The notes: a model not told the origin generated them from the sequence alone. A stretch of DNA of 64,000 nt from VBAS01 sp963773465 (GCA_963773465.1 CAVZBF010000001.1:1612001-1676000); one strand, 5' to 3'; numbered from the stretch's first letter, positions 17,601-27,404 are shown. Translations and numbers: made by a program.

Positions 17601-18762
17601 ATGGCTGAGATACTAATTATTGATGATGAAAAAGCAATCCGTAAGACGCTGACCGAAATTCTTTCAGCTGAAGGATATAAAACCGATGAAGCAGGAGATG
17701 GTGAAGAAGGATTGAAGAAGTTCAAAGAAAGAACTTACGATGTTGTGTTGTGCGATATTAAAATGCCAAAGCTTGATGGCATTGAATTTTTACAAAAAGC
17801 CGGCGAAGCTAATAGCGATGTGCCGGTGATCATGATCTCCGGTCATGGTAATATTGAAACCGCCGTTGATGCGGTAAAAAAAGGTGCGTTTGATTATATA
17901 TCCAAGCCGCCTGATCTGAACAGGATGCTTATCACCATTCGCAATGCGATGGACAGAAGTTCTTTGGTAACTGAAACAAAAGTGCTGAAGAGAAAAGTAA
18001 ACCGTGTGCAGGAAATGATCGGCGAATCGACACCTATAAAAAAAATCAAAGAAACAATTGAAAAAGTGGCGCCAACTGAAGCACGAATAATGATCACCGG
18101 CGAAAATGGTGTAGGGAAAGAATTAGTGGCAAGATGGGTGCATGAAAAAAGCAGTCGTGCTGCGGGCCAATTAGTGGAAGTGAACTGCGCAGCAATCCCA
18201 AGCGAATTGATCGAAAGCGAATTGTTTGGTCATGAGAAAGGTTCTTTTACTTCTGCGATAAAACAACGAATTGGAAAATTTGAACAGGCAAACGGGGGCA
18301 CATTATTTCTTGATGAAATAGGAGATATGAGTTTGAATGCGCAGGCAAAAGTGTTGCGGGCATTACAGGAAGGAAAAATAACAAGAGTGGGAGCAGACAA
18401 AGACATTACTGTTGATGTAAGGGTTATTGCCGCCACCAATAAAGACTTATTGAAAGAAGTAGAAGAAAAACGTTTTCGCCTCGATCTCTATCATCGCTTA
18501 AGCGTTATCCTTATTCATGTTCCTTCACTCAATGAAAGAAAAGATGATATTCCGTTACTGGTTGACAGGTTTCTTTCGGATATATGTAATGAGTATGGAG
18601 TTACAAAAAAGAACATCGATCCCGATGCAATAAATTTATTGCAGGAATATAACTGGACAGGTAATATCCGTGAATTACGAAATGTGGTGGAGAGACTTGA
18701 TCATTCTTTCCGGTAAATCTATTACTGCCGAAGACGTGAAGGCGTATGTAGTTCCTAAATAA
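17601..18762 (+). CDS. NtrC-type response regulator lacking a DNA-binding domain (one frameshift)
   Basis: Residues 1-120 form a receiver domain with phospho-acceptor Asp52 and the conserved Lys102. Residues 140-370 form the AAA+ domain with Walker A GENGVGKE (167-174) and Walker B LFLDEIGD (235-242). The sigma-54 contact loop reads GSFTSA (214-219) rather than GAFTGA. A one-base shift near 18698 is needed to read RLIILSGKSITAEDVKAYVVPK and stop at 18762. After that there is no Fis-type helix-turn-helix, so the protein is about 387 residues and cannot bind DNA by the usual route. The partner kinase is not in the window. Confidence 0.85.
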
Positions 18763-18853
18763 AACTCCTATCATTAACATTTCCTTTGTTAGCTTTATAA
18801 ACCCGGGCAGCCGCTTATCAATAGCCGTTCTGAATGAAGTAAACGGTAAACAT

Positions 18854-18861
18854 TATCTTTG
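18854..18861 (+). promoter_or_regulatory. -7 box of lepB
   Basis: TATCTTTG fits TAnnTTTG exactly and lies 21 bp before the ATG at 18883. A weak TTCTG about 20 bp further upstream may serve as the -33 element. Confidence 0.45.
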
Positions 18862-18882
18862 TCCGCATTAAAAAATCACTGA

Positions 18883-20426
18883 ATGCCTTTACAGCACCTA
18901 TTCATTATCTACCTGATCGGTACCCTCATCGTTTTTCTTCCCTCTTTTGGTTTTTATAAATTATTTCAAAAAGCCGGTGCCCCTGCATGGAAAGCTTTTG
19001 TTCCATTTTATAATACATGGGTGATGCAGGAATTAGCTCACCGGCCAAAGCATTGGGTTTTCTGGCAATTGATCCCGGTTGGCGGATGGTTTATCAGCAT
19101 GGGAATATTTATTGAATTTGCAAAGCTCTTTGGAAAATTCTCTTTCTTACATCATACGGGTGCATCATTACTTGCGCCGCTTTACTTTCCTTATATCGCT
19201 AATGCAAAGGATACAAAATTTATTGGCGCCGAAGCAGCCTTCAAACATAAAAAATCAGCCGTTCGTGAATGGATCGATGCGGCCGTATTTGCTATTGTTG
19301 CCGCTACACTTATCCGGCTTTTTATTTTTGAAGCGTATATTATTCCAACGGGGTCAATGGAAAAATCATTGCTTGTAAATGATTTTCTTTTTGTAAGTAA
19401 AATAAGTTATGGCCCAAGAGTACCAAATACTCCGTTATCAATTCCATTTATACATAATTATATTCCTGGCGTAGGCAGCAAATCTTATAGTGAGGCGATC
19501 AAACTTCCCTATATACGCTGGTGGGAACGACCGGTGAAAAGAGGCGATGCTGTTGTATTTAATTTTCCTGCAGGCGATACCGTTATTCATAAAGAAGGAT
19601 TCGAATCGGGTAAACCATATTACGAGATCAAAAGAAAAGCGGCAGCAGGCGAAGCTTTCTATATTGACATTTTAAACAACCCTGAGATTTATCCGGTGGT
19701 TGTACACCCGGTTGATAAAACCGATAACTACATTAAGCGCTGTATTGGTCTTCCGGGCGATAATCTTGAGGTAATCATGGGTGACGTTTATATAAATGGG
19801 AATAAACAAGAAACACCTCCTAATTCGCCACGTAATTACCAGGTAGAAGTAAAGGATAATGTCACGATTGACAGACCGGGTCTTGAAGACATGGGCATTA
19901 TGATAAATGTGAGTCAGGATGGAGCATCTGACTTAAATCCGATGGGTCCTAATTTATATTTGATTAATATGACAAAAGCAGAAAAAGCGATCCTGGAAAA
20001 ATCGCCTGCAATAAAAAAAATTGATACTTACATCGATAGTACTATAAGACCCCTGGACATTTTCCCGTATGATACTTTGCATAAATGGTCAGTAGATAAT
20101 TATGGTAAAATATGGATACCGAAGAAGGGAGCGGAGTTAACCCTGACCCCAGATAACTATTCGATTTATGAAAGAACTATTCGCAATTATGAACACAATG
20201 ATTTTTATATGAGAACGGTAAATTCTTTTTAAATGGAAAAGAAGTTACTTCCTATACTTTTAAAATGGATTATTACTGGATGATGGGTGATAACCGTCAC
20301 AATTCGCAGGATAGCCGCTATTGGGGTTTTGTTCCCGAAGACAGGATCGTTGGTAAGGCATGGCTTATATGGTTTAGTTGGGACGGAGGCCCGCGATGGA
20401 AAAGGCTGTTCCGGTTTGTAAAATAA
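18883..20426 (+). CDS. lepB: Signal peptidase I with extra N-terminal membrane domain (one frameshift)
   Basis: About 513 residues after repairing a missing T in a T-run at about 20231. The N-terminus holds three hydrophobic segments of a DUF5684-like domain (residues 1-115), then the anchor span (AAVFAIVAATLIRLFIF). The catalytic Ser lies in IPTGSMEKSLL and the general-base Lys in DNYIKRCIGLPGDNLEV. The last box, MMGDNRHNSQDSRYWGFVPEDRIVGKAWLIWFSWD, is in the shifted frame. The enzyme cleaves signal peptides on the outer face of the inner membrane and is essential, so the frameshift must be an artefact. The long insert between the two halves is typical of Bacteroidota. Confidence 0.9.
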
Positions 20427-20437
20427 TTCTTAATGAT

Positions 20438-20452
20438 CCCGCCTCAGGCGGG
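20438..20452. repeat. Short GC palindrome behind lepB
   Basis: CCCGCC-tca-GGCGGG, a perfect stem without a T-tract. It may act as a weak terminator or belong to the CCGCC/GGCGG palindrome family also seen near 12173 and 15376. Confidence 0.5.
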
Positions 20453-20489
20453 ATTTGCTGTCTTAGTAAAATGAAGTATCTTAATCGGC

Positions 20490-20981
20490 ATGAAGGAAAA
20501 TAAAATTGAGATCAGTTATAAGGTTTTCGATGACATCAACGAATTGACAAATGAAGATGCATGGTTGCTGAATGAAGCCCGCGAAGTAACCAAGCAGGCT
20601 TATGCACCTTATTCTAATTTTTTTGTGGGTGCAGTTGCAAAATTGGTAAATGGTGAAATAGTTGCAGGCACCAACCAGGAAAATGCATCTTATCCAGTTG
20701 GCATTTGTGCTGAAAGAGTTTTATTGGCATCGGCGTCTACTTTATATCCCGGGGCAGCAATAGAAACCATGGCCATCAGTTATCATAGTGCGAATGGCAA
20801 CAGCAATCAACCCATTGCGCCTTGCGGCATGTGCAGGCAATCATTACAGGAATATGAGATACGTGTAAAAAAGCCAATCCGCTTAATTCTTGCCGGGCTT
20901 GAAGGAAAAATATTTGTGTTTGAAAAAGCAAGTCATTTATTGCCTCTTGGATTTACTGGCGATGATCTTAGCAGGGATTAA
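20490..20981 (+). CDS. cdd: Cytidine deaminase
   Basis: 163 residues. Zinc-site motifs are complete: Cys73-Ala-Glu75 (GICAERV) and Pro-Cys112-Gly-Met-Cys115 (PCGMCRQ), with Glu75 as proton shuttle. The substrate-binding block AYAPYSNFFVGAV precedes them. It deaminates cytidine and deoxycytidine to uridine forms in pyrimidine salvage. The slightly long N-terminus (about 30 residues before the core) is common in Bacteroidota. It follows lepB by 63 bp on the same strand. Confidence 0.93.
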   Translation: MKENKIEISYKVFDDINELTNEDAWLLNEAREVTKQAYAPYSNFFVGAVAKLVNGEIVAGTNQENASYPVGICAERVLLASASTLYPGAAIETMAISYHSANGNSNQPIAPCGMCRQSLQEYEIRVKKPIRLILAGLEGKIFVFEKASHLLPLGFTGDDLSRD

Positions 20982-21017
20982 ATTGTTTCTGGGGGTAGTG
21001 TTTTATTTTTCGGTTTA

Positions 21018-21175
21018 GGATAGAACACGGATGACACGGATTCAACGGATTTATTCTTAAGATTTATTTTAGTCTTTAATCGTCTGTTTGGCTAATGTAC
21101 CATGAAGGAAATCAAACGGATTAAAATAAAATTGTCCGTGAAAGTCCGGTCAATCCGTGTCATCTGTGTTCCAAT
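21018..21175. repeat. Long imperfect inverted repeat (acacggatgacacgg type)
   Basis: The left outer arm (gaacacggatgacacggatt) and right outer arm (aatccgtgtcatctgtgttc) pair; inner arms around ttattttagtctttaatc and gattaaaataaaa pair again, so about 150 bp can fold as one long hairpin. It fills the gap between cdd and the convergent ogt gene. No gene is seen in 20982-21233. Confidence 0.65.
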
Positions 21176-21233
21176 TGTTATCAAATTAGGACATTACCTT
21201 TCTCGTTACCGGTAACTGGTAACTATAGTAATC

Positions 21234-21758
21234 CTAAAACAAGGTCTGTACTCCATGCGCCACTTTTGCTTCAAGCTCTAATAGCCATTTTTTTCTCCAC
21301 AAACCACCTCCATAACCAACCAATTCACCACTGGCGCCAATAACACGGTGACAGGGTACAATGATCGCAACATTATTTTTTCCATTTGCATTTGCCACCG
21401 CCCTTGTTGCTTTTGTATCACCGGTTTTTCTTGCTAATTCAAGATAGCTGATCGTTTTTCCATACGGTATTGTCATCAGTTCATTCCAAACTTCCTGTTG
21501 AAATGCTGAGCCCGGCTGATGGATCGGCAATTCAAAAACCCTTCTCTCACCTTGAAAATACTGGATCAACTGCTCGATACATTGGATCATCAGTGGTGGA
21601 AGGTTTTTCTTATTGCCTTCAGCTTTCTGTACCTTATCAAAAAAAGAAACCTCGCTGATATAATGTTCGGTTCCTGAAATTTTAAGTAATCCGACAGGAG
21701 AATGATAGTAAGTTGTGTAAGAAACGGTGTCAGGTATTTTAGCCGATGCGTTGTCCAT
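21234..21758 (-). CDS. ogt: Methylated-DNA-[protein]-cysteine S-methyltransferase
   Basis: 174 residues. The acceptor Cys136 lies in PCHRVIG, preceded by the helix-turn-helix-like TIPYGKTISYLELARKTG and followed by VGYGGGLWRKKWLLELE. It repairs O6-alkylguanine by irreversible transfer to the Cys. It has the compact two-domain form of Ogt/MGMT without an Ada regulatory domain. Its start overlaps the 3' end of the csaA-like gene by 20 bp, so the two are translated from one transcript. Confidence 0.92.
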   Translation of the reverse strand: MDNASAKIPDTVSYTTYYHSPVGLLKISGTEHYISEVSFFDKVQKAEGNKKNLPPLMIQCIEQLIQYFQGERRVFELPIHQPGSAFQQEVWNELMTIPYGKTISYLELARKTGDTKATRAVANANGKNNVAIIVPCHRVIGASGELVGYGGGLWRKKWLLELEAKVAHGVQTLF

Positions 21759-22077
21759 TTTTAACTGCCCTTTCAGGTTGCAATAAAATTACATGATTGT
21801 TTTCATCATAAACACCGAGAACAAGACATTCGCTAAAGAAGTCGGCTATTTGCTTGGGAGGGAAATTGATAACGGCAATTACCTGTTTATCGAGCAATTC
21901 TTCTTTTTTATAGTAGTTGGTAACCTGTGCCGAGGATTTTTTTATGCCCAGCTCCGTTCCGAAATCGATCCAGATCTGGTAAGACGGCTTTCTTGCTTTT
22001 GGAAAATCCTTTACATCAATTACGGTGCCGCAACGAATATCAATTTTTTCAAAATCATTCCAGGAAATGACGGACAT
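21739..22077 (-). CDS. csaA: CsaA-type tRNA-binding domain protein
   Basis: 112 residues, a single OB-fold tRNA-binding domain: DIRCGTVIDVKDFPKARKPSYQIWIDFG, then AQVTNYY and VIAVINFPPKQIADFFSECLVLGVYD. This matches CsaA, proposed as a secretion-related chaperone, and the free tRNA-binding proteins. It is in a minus-strand group SirB1-like - csaA - ogt with gaps of 9 bp and an overlap of 20 bp. Confidence 0.88.
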   Translation of the reverse strand: MSVISWNDFEKIDIRCGTVIDVKDFPKARKPSYQIWIDFGTELGIKKSSAQVTNYYKKEELLDKQVIAVINFPPKQIADFFSECLVLGVYDENNHVILLQPERAVKNGQRIG

Positions 22078-22086
22078 AGGACATAT

Positions 22087-22962
22087 TTAGTCCAGTAAGT
22101 TAGCCAAATCCTGTAACTCTTTTTGTTTATACAGATCCTTTTCGGCAGTGAAACATTTGCTGCTTTCTTCAAGCAGGTATTTAATAACAGCACGATTGTT
22201 TTGCGGTTTAAAAAAAGAAGGAGCCGGCTCTGCAGAAATTCTTTTAAAATAACTCGCTACATCTTTATGTGTAAATACTTGTCCGCTGGTGGGATCGATA
22301 TAAAATTCAATCTTCTCCTGTGGGTTTTCAAGATTCTCATCGCTGTATCCATGTTTGAAATATGCAAGAACAAATTGTTTTGGAATAGAAACCGCTTTTA
22401 CCGGGATATCCAGCAATTCAGCTAACACAAGGTATAATATGCCATTGCTTAGCTGGTTTCCTCGTTTTGCTTCCAGGGTTTTATGGATCAGGAATTCATT
22501 TGTTTCCTGGTGATTTATTTCACCGCCTTTCAATCCATAATAACTATACAGAATACTGGTAACAATATTTATTTGCTCAAGCGGAGTAAGATAGTTGTTT
22601 AATTCAAGCCAGATATTTCGACGGATCTTTTCTATTTCCTGTAATACAGGGGTTGTAGCCAGGTCAGGGTAATGAAATTTGCAAACAAGCAAAGCGCCGA
22701 GCATAAGATCATGATGACCTGAAACATTCCATTGGCGGAAGTCTTCATTTAAGTCACGGTAATGCAAACGGTGAATAAGTAACTCGATTCTTTGTTGTAC
22801 ACTTTCATCGGGGATCGTTTCCCATAGATGTTCAAGACTTGGAATAATGTTTTTACCGTAATCAATAATTTTTTCTGATACGGCCCCGAAAACCTCTTCA
22901 TCAGGGTCGTCGAGAAGGGTGAAAAGTGCGGATAATTCTTTTGTGGTTTCCATTGGTGGCAT
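22087..22962 (-). CDS. SirB1/transglutaminase-like family protein
   Basis: 291 residues. An N-terminal HEAT-like helical part (LFTLLDDPDEEVFGAVSEKIIDYG) is followed by the transglutaminase-like core 2 region (LNNYLTPLEQINIVTSILYSYYGLKGG ... NGILYLVLAELLDIPVKAVSIPKQFVLAYF ... FYIDPTSGQVFTHKDVASY). The Cys-His-Asp triad of real transglutaminases is not evident (the usual Cys position reads NGILY), as in SirB1 proteins. Function is not known. First gene of the tight minus-strand group with csaA and ogt. An alternative start at 22953 would remove three residues. Confidence 0.75.
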   Translation of the reverse strand: MPPMETTKELSALFTLLDDPDEEVFGAVSEKIIDYGKNIIPSLEHLWETIPDESVQQRIELLIHRLHYRDLNEDFRQWNVSGHHDLMLGALLVCKFHYPDLATTPVLQEIEKIRRNIWLELNNYLTPLEQINIVTSILYSYYGLKGGEINHQETNEFLIHKTLEAKRGNQLSNGILYLVLAELLDIPVKAVSIPKQFVLAYFKHGYSDENLENPQEKIEFYIDPTSGQVFTHKDVASYFKRISAEPAPSFFKPQNNRAVIKYLLEESSKCFTAEKDLYKQKELQDLANLLD

Positions 22963-23034
22963 TGGCTTTTAGTAAATGTCTGTTTTAATAACGATGGAAA
23001 TCCGTTAAAATTTTCCACAGATGGGGAAAGCAGT

Positions 23035-23096
23035 AGGATTTAGGAGTCAGGAGTCAGGAGTTCAGAGTCCGGAGTCATGGACTCATGACTATCGAC
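23035..23096. repeat. gagtcagg/gagttcag word repeat, copy 2
   Basis: aggagtcaggagtcaggag followed by a dyad agttcagagtc...gactcagaact that encloses catggactcatgact. It ends at the stop codon of the methyltransferase gene. Related words occur at 7358-7405 and 47776-47805. Confidence 0.6.
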
Positions 23097-23840
23097 TCAG
23101 AACTTTCTTGCTACCACCATCCAATCCCATGGTTTTGGCTGGGTTAACCATTTGGGAGGCTTTAGAAACTCTGTATCCCACTCATATTCTATTTTTTGAA
23201 AATCTTCTGCTTTAAATTCTTCATTGTGGAGAAGTAATTGCAATTCTTCTTTTAAATAGTGTTTGGTTGGTACACTATCGATCTCTGCGTTGCCTTGTAA
23301 AATATTTTTAAGTTGAAGACCGGTCTTCTTTTTATTTATCACATCGTCTGCATCTTTATCAGGATCCCATCGCTGACGGATAATCGAGGTAAGCATTGAA
23401 GATTCAAGAGAAGGGATCACCAGAATTAAATGCCCATTCTTTTTAATACATCTTTTAAGGTTTTTGAAAAACACATTTCTTTTCTTCAATGAATCAGTGA
23501 GTATTGCATTTATGCAAACGGCAACATCACTTAGTTGTAGTTTCGTCCGGGAATTTGACATATCAGCACGACCATATTCAACATTTGTAAATTCAGGATA
23601 CAATTTTTTTGCGATCTCAAGATTCTCTTTTGAGATGTCAACTGCATAAACTTTTTTAAAAGCAGGGGAGAGGACAGGTAACCACTTACCTATTGCACAT
23701 CCAATATCGATAACTGTTTTCTTTTTTGCCGCCACTTTTTTAATTGCAGCAACAATTAATCCTTTGCTATCATTTTTTAAAACATCAAATATCTCTTCGT
23801 TATAATCAGGTGCTATTTTTTCCCAATAAGTACGATTCAT
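23097..23840 (-). CDS. Class I SAM-dependent methyltransferase
   Basis: 247 residues. Motif I is VIDIGCAIGKWLPVL (SAM-binding Gly loop), motif II is VYAVDISKENLEIAKKLYPE, followed by DVAVCINAILTD and the post-motif NGHLILVIPSLESS. Belongs to the Methyltransf_11/25 group; the methyl acceptor cannot be told. Followed downstream by the repeat at 23035 and preceded by the ParE toxin, seven bases away, on the same strand. Confidence 0.8.
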   Translation of the reverse strand: MNRTYWEKIAPDYNEEIFDVLKNDSKGLIVAAIKKVAAKKKTVIDIGCAIGKWLPVLSPAFKKVYAVDISKENLEIAKKLYPEFTNVEYGRADMSNSRTKLQLSDVAVCINAILTDSLKKRNVFFKNLKRCIKKNGHLILVIPSLESSMLTSIIRQRWDPDKDADDVINKKKTGLQLKNILQGNAEIDSVPTKHYLKEELQLLLHNEEFKAEDFQKIEYEWDTEFLKPPKWLTQPKPWDWMVVARKF

Positions 23841-23846
23841 AAACGA

Positions 23847-24167
23847 CTATTTATTTTTTTTGATTATCGTTTTGATTCGGGAACGACTAAGTTTTCTTTT
23901 TGAATGATGAAAGGTGAGAATATGAACCATATTATCACTGACGATACGATAAACAATTCGGTAATTTCCCTCAATTAATTCCCGGATAGATTTAATTTTC
24001 AATTCCGGGACTATGCGACCACTGAGAGGTTGCTTTTCCAATTGATCCGCTCTTTTCATTAATTTCTGCACCTGCATTGATGCATAGAGAAATGAATCTT
24101 TGCTGATGTACTCAGCAATATCTTCTAAATCTGAAACTGATTGGAGTGTAAATTTTACTTCAGCCAT
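23847..24167 (-). CDS. ParE/RelE-type toxin
   Basis: 106 residues. The RelE/ParE fold is visible: VKFTLQSVSDLEDIAEYI at the N-terminus, a central helix KLMKRADQLEKQPLSGRIVPEL, then IRELIEGNYRIVYRIVSDNMVHILTFHHSKRKL with the characteristic YRIVYR strand. Such toxins poison gyrase or cleave mRNA on the ribosome; which applies here is open. The start overlaps the antitoxin stop by 13 bp, the usual type II order (antitoxin first). Confidence 0.85.
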   Translation of the reverse strand: MAEVKFTLQSVSDLEDIAEYISKDSFLYASMQVQKLMKRADQLEKQPLSGRIVPELKIKSIRELIEGNYRIVYRIVSDNMVHILTFHHSKRKLSRSRIKTIIKKNK

Positions 24168-24337
24168 TTACTGAGTCGTTTCTTGGCTTTATCCTTACTC
24201 AAAACCTTACCATTATCAGACTGCTCAAGGCCTATACGGATTTTTTCAAGAAAGACAATTCTCTCAATAGCATCTTCCGCCTGAAATTTATCCGGTAGAG
24301 ATTGTAATGATTTTATTACTTCATTTTTAGTTAACAT
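24155..24337 (-). CDS. Antitoxin of the ParE-type pair
   Basis: 60 residues, directly upstream of and overlapping the toxin gene. Sequence MLTKNEVIKSLQSLPDKFQA, then ...IRIGLEQSDNGKVLSKDKAKKRLSKWLK. It matches the short helical antitoxins whose C-terminal K/R-rich amphipathic helix wraps the toxin; the ending LSKDKAKKRLSKWLK parallels LTNDEVKQKAREWVSR in the orphan gene at 27086. Autoregulation of the pair is expected from the family but no operator was identified. Confidence 0.75.
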   Translation of the reverse strand: MLTKNEVIKSLQSLPDKFQAEDAIERIVFLEKIRIGLEQSDNGKVLSKDKAKKRLSKWLK

Positions 24338-24380
24338 TAGGCATGTTATTTTCGAACTGTAATTTACAATTTAATTCTCA

Positions 24381-25538
24381 CTAAAATTTATAAGGGTAAG
24401 ACATATAATCAGCGCCTTTCAACACATTTCCATTAAAATCAAACAATGTAACATTATCCCACCCGGAACCCACGCCCCAGCTATCGTTAAGCCTTGATGT
24501 GATCCATGCCGGTTCCCAATACTGAACGCCTTTTCCCCCGCCATTAATTATTGCTTGTGTCAGATCTCTTAAATAACGGTATTGATCATCGACAGAAATT
24601 GTATAACCGGGCGCCGCATCATTTGCTGAAAAGATATTGTTGTAGTTATCTCCATTACCTGTTGTCCATGGATAGCCTGTTTCCACTATCATTACAGTTT
24701 TATTGTATGTGGTTACAAGTTTTCGGATAGTATCCGTTACGCCCTGCATCGTTTTTACCGATGACCATTTTGTATAATGCGATAAGCCGATGATGTCATA
24801 ATCATTCACGCCTTCATTGGTAATTCCATTCATCCACCAGCCTGCAGATTGCAATTGAGCCTCGTGAATAATGACTTTTGGTTTTACTGGCGAAGTGAGA
24901 GAAAAATCACGAACAGCTTTGATACCGCTTTTTAATAACACGGCATACGATGAAAAATTATGATTTACAATTTTGCCAACGGGCCAACACATACCGTTGT
25001 TGTTCTCATTTCCTACCTGCACCATTTCGGGAGTAAGATTTTTGCTTTTATAATAATTTAGAACCGCCAATGTGTAATTGTAGACCGAATCCTTTAAAAC
25101 ATCTAATGGTAGCCCTGCCCAGGCAGCTGGTGTATTTTGCGCCCCCGGATCTGCCCAGCGATCACTATAATGAATGTCAAGACTAACAGCCATGCCTGCT
25201 TCTTTAGCACGGCGAATTGTTTTTTCTGTTCCGTAAAGATCATAATACATTTTACCATTATTCAAATTGCCGATCCATGTTGGTGTATGCCAAAGCCGCA
25301 CACGGACTGTATTCGCACCATGATCTTTTAGAATTTTAAAACAGTCTCTCACTTTTCCTGAATCACGGTATACACCGCCATAATCATCTATTTGATTTAC
25401 ATAAGAAAGATCAACTCCCATGTTGAATTCATCCCAACGATAAAATTTTTTTTCTTCTGCAGGAGCTGAGGAATTATTTTTTTTACAGGCAAAGGAAGCC
25501 AGGTATACGGCCAACAGTATGAGCAAAATATTTTTCAT
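24381..25538 (-). CDS. Glycoside hydrolase family 53 arabinogalactan endo-beta-1,4-galactanase
   Basis: 385 residues. A lipoprotein signal ends in LASFAC (Cys18) followed by KK. The barrel starts at MGVDLSYVNQIDDYGG and has the GH53 blocks GANTVRVRLWHTP and MAVSLDIHYSDRWADPG. The acid/base Glu178 lies in VQVGNENNNGM and the nucleophile Glu286 in MIVETGYPW. It cleaves beta-1,4-galactan side chains of pectin at the cell surface. No SusC/SusD pair or other glycanase is next to it. Divergent from the oxidoreductase at 25631. Confidence 0.92.
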   Translation of the reverse strand: MKNILLILLAVYLASFACKKNNSSAPAEEKKFYRWDEFNMGVDLSYVNQIDDYGGVYRDSGKVRDCFKILKDHGANTVRVRLWHTPTWIGNLNNGKMYYDLYGTEKTIRRAKEAGMAVSLDIHYSDRWADPGAQNTPAAWAGLPLDVLKDSVYNYTLAVLNYYKSKNLTPEMVQVGNENNNGMCWPVGKIVNHNFSSYAVLLKSGIKAVRDFSLTSPVKPKVIIHEAQLQSAGWWMNGITNEGVNDYDIIGLSHYTKWSSVKTMQGVTDTIRKLVTTYNKTVMIVETGYPWTTGNGDNYNNIFSANDAAPGYTISVDDQYRYLRDLTQAIINGGGKGVQYWEPAWITSRLNDSWGVGSGWDNVTLFDFNGNVLKGADYMSYPYKF

Positions 25539-25630
25539 TTTATAAAGTTAGGTAGTTGAGCTGCCTTTTGCCAAATGATAATAAAAACAGATTTTTTAAT
25601 ACCTGTTCTATCCAGTAACTTGAAAAAAAA

Positions 25631-27077
25631 TTGCCAATGAAAAAGAAAGATCCTGAAAACTATTCCCGCCGTTCTTTTTTACGTGATGCTTCAATTGTTG
25701 CCGGCGGATTCATGATAGTGCCGCGGCATGTTTTAGGAAAAGGATTTATTGCACCAAGTGATAAATTAAATATTGCGGGTATCGGATGCGGAGGCAAGGC
25801 GGAAGTAAACCTTCCATATGCCTGGAATAATGGCGCTGAAAATATTGTTGCGCTTTGTGATGTCGATGATAAAATGGCGGCAAAGGCAAGGGAGAAATGG
25901 CCGAAGGCTCCATATTACAAAGATTACAGGCAGATGCTTGAAAAGGAACAAAAGAATATTGATGCGGTAATGGTAACAACGCCTGATCACATGCATGCGG
26001 TTCATGCATTGCCTTGTATGCAATTGGGCAAGCATGTATATGTTGAAAAGCCATTGACGCATGATATTTATGAAGCAAGAATTTTAACGCAGGCTGAAAA
26101 GAAATATAAAGTAGTTACTCAAATGGGTAACCAGGGTAGCAGCGGTGATGATACAAGACTTGTAGAAACATGGATACAGGCAGGTGTTATCGGCGATGTT
26201 CACACCGTTCATGTTTGGACGAACAGACCTGTATGGCCATCTGGTGTTTCATTACCTACCGGAAAATTCGAGGTGCCAAAAGAATTGGATTGGGATCTAT
26301 GGTTAGGCACTGCGCCGTCGCGGGATTATAATCCGGCATATCATCCGGCGATCTGGAGAGGATGGACAGACTTTGGTACAGGATCATTGGGAGATATGGG
26401 TTGTCATTTTATGGATGTTCCTTACCGTGCATTGAAACTGGGTTATCCAACTTCTGTTGAATGCAGTGTTACTTCTGTTTATACAGGATTCTTCCAGGAA
26501 AGTTTTTATAAAGGAAGTTTTCCTCCTTCATCGGTTATCCATCTTCAGTTTCCAAAACGTGAGAATATGGTTGCCGGTAAATATGAAATGGTATGATGGT
26601 GGCATAAAACCACAACGTCCGGCAGAACTTTTACCCGATGAACAATTTGCGGAGTGGGATGGTGGAATTTTATTTGAGGGAACAAAAGGAAAATTAATGG
26701 CTGGCTTGTTTGGAAGAAAACCAACATTACTTCCTACAAAATTAATGGCGTCAACAACGTTGCCTGAATCAAAATATCCTTTTGTAACAAATGGAGCAGA
26801 GGGACATCAAAAACAATGGACAGATGCTTGTAAAAAAGGTTATGGCGCGTATACAAGTTCACCATTCTCGCAAGCAGGGCCATTGGCAGAAACAGTGTTC
26901 ATGGGCAATCTTGCCGTGTTAAGTTATAATCATTTTGAGAGCAAAGGAAACAACAGGCAATTCAATGGCCGCAAGAAATTGCTTTGGGATGGTGAAAATA
27001 TGAAGATCACCAATTTTGAACCGGCAAATCAATTTGTGAAAAGAGAATATAGAGGTGGGTATAAACTTGAGTTGTAA
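25631..27077 (+). CDS. Gfo/Idh/MocA family oxidoreductase with Tat-type leader (one frameshift)
   Basis: About 480 residues once a one-base shift near 26575 is repaired (RENM to LPVNMKWYDGGIKPQRP). The N-terminus has a twin-arginine-like leader SRRSFLRDASIVAGGF. The Rossmann fold starts at IAGIGCGGKAEV, and EKPLTHD is the conserved block with the active-site Lys. Later blocks (DWDLWLGTAPSRDYNPAYHP, GSLGDMGCHFMD) place it in the large secreted Bacteroidota subgroup acting on sugars or sugar acids. Substrate not known. It is convergent with the orphan antitoxin gene, only 8 bp away. Confidence 0.88.
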
Positions 27078-27085
27078 AATAATTA

Positions 27086-27340
27086 TTACCGAGAAACCCA
27101 TTCTCTTGCTTTTTGCTTCACTTCGTCATTCGTAAGCGTTCTGCCTTCATTGGCTTGTCGTATGGATTCAGTTAATCGTTGAAATTGCTCGGGTGATAGT
27201 TCATCAAGAATATCTTTTTCAGAAGGAGTAGAGTATGTTTCAACTGCTTCCCGCAGCATTTGTAAAGCAGTTTCATCATCAAGCTTATCTATTTGCTCAT
27301 GAATCTTTGCTTTCAGTTGTGCAATCTCCTGTTTACTCAT
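27086..27340 (-). CDS. Orphan antitoxin-like protein
   Basis: 84 residues, highly charged and helical (SKQEIAQLKAKIHEQIDKLDDE). The C-terminal stretch EGRTLTNDEVKQKAREWVSR parallels the end of the ParE antitoxin at 24155. No toxin follows: only 8 bp separate its stop from the convergent oxidoreductase gene. It may be a solitary antitoxin, the remnant of a lost pair, or act on a toxin elsewhere. Confidence 0.55.
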   Translation of the reverse strand: MSKQEIAQLKAKIHEQIDKLDDETALQMLREAVETYSTPSEKDILDELSPEQFQRLTESIRQANEGRTLTNDEVKQKAREWVSR

Positions 27341-27404
27341 ACCTGAAAATTACAAAATTATTTTCAGTCCGGACAGGTAAGCAATTTAAGGTAGAACTTT
27401 TAAT

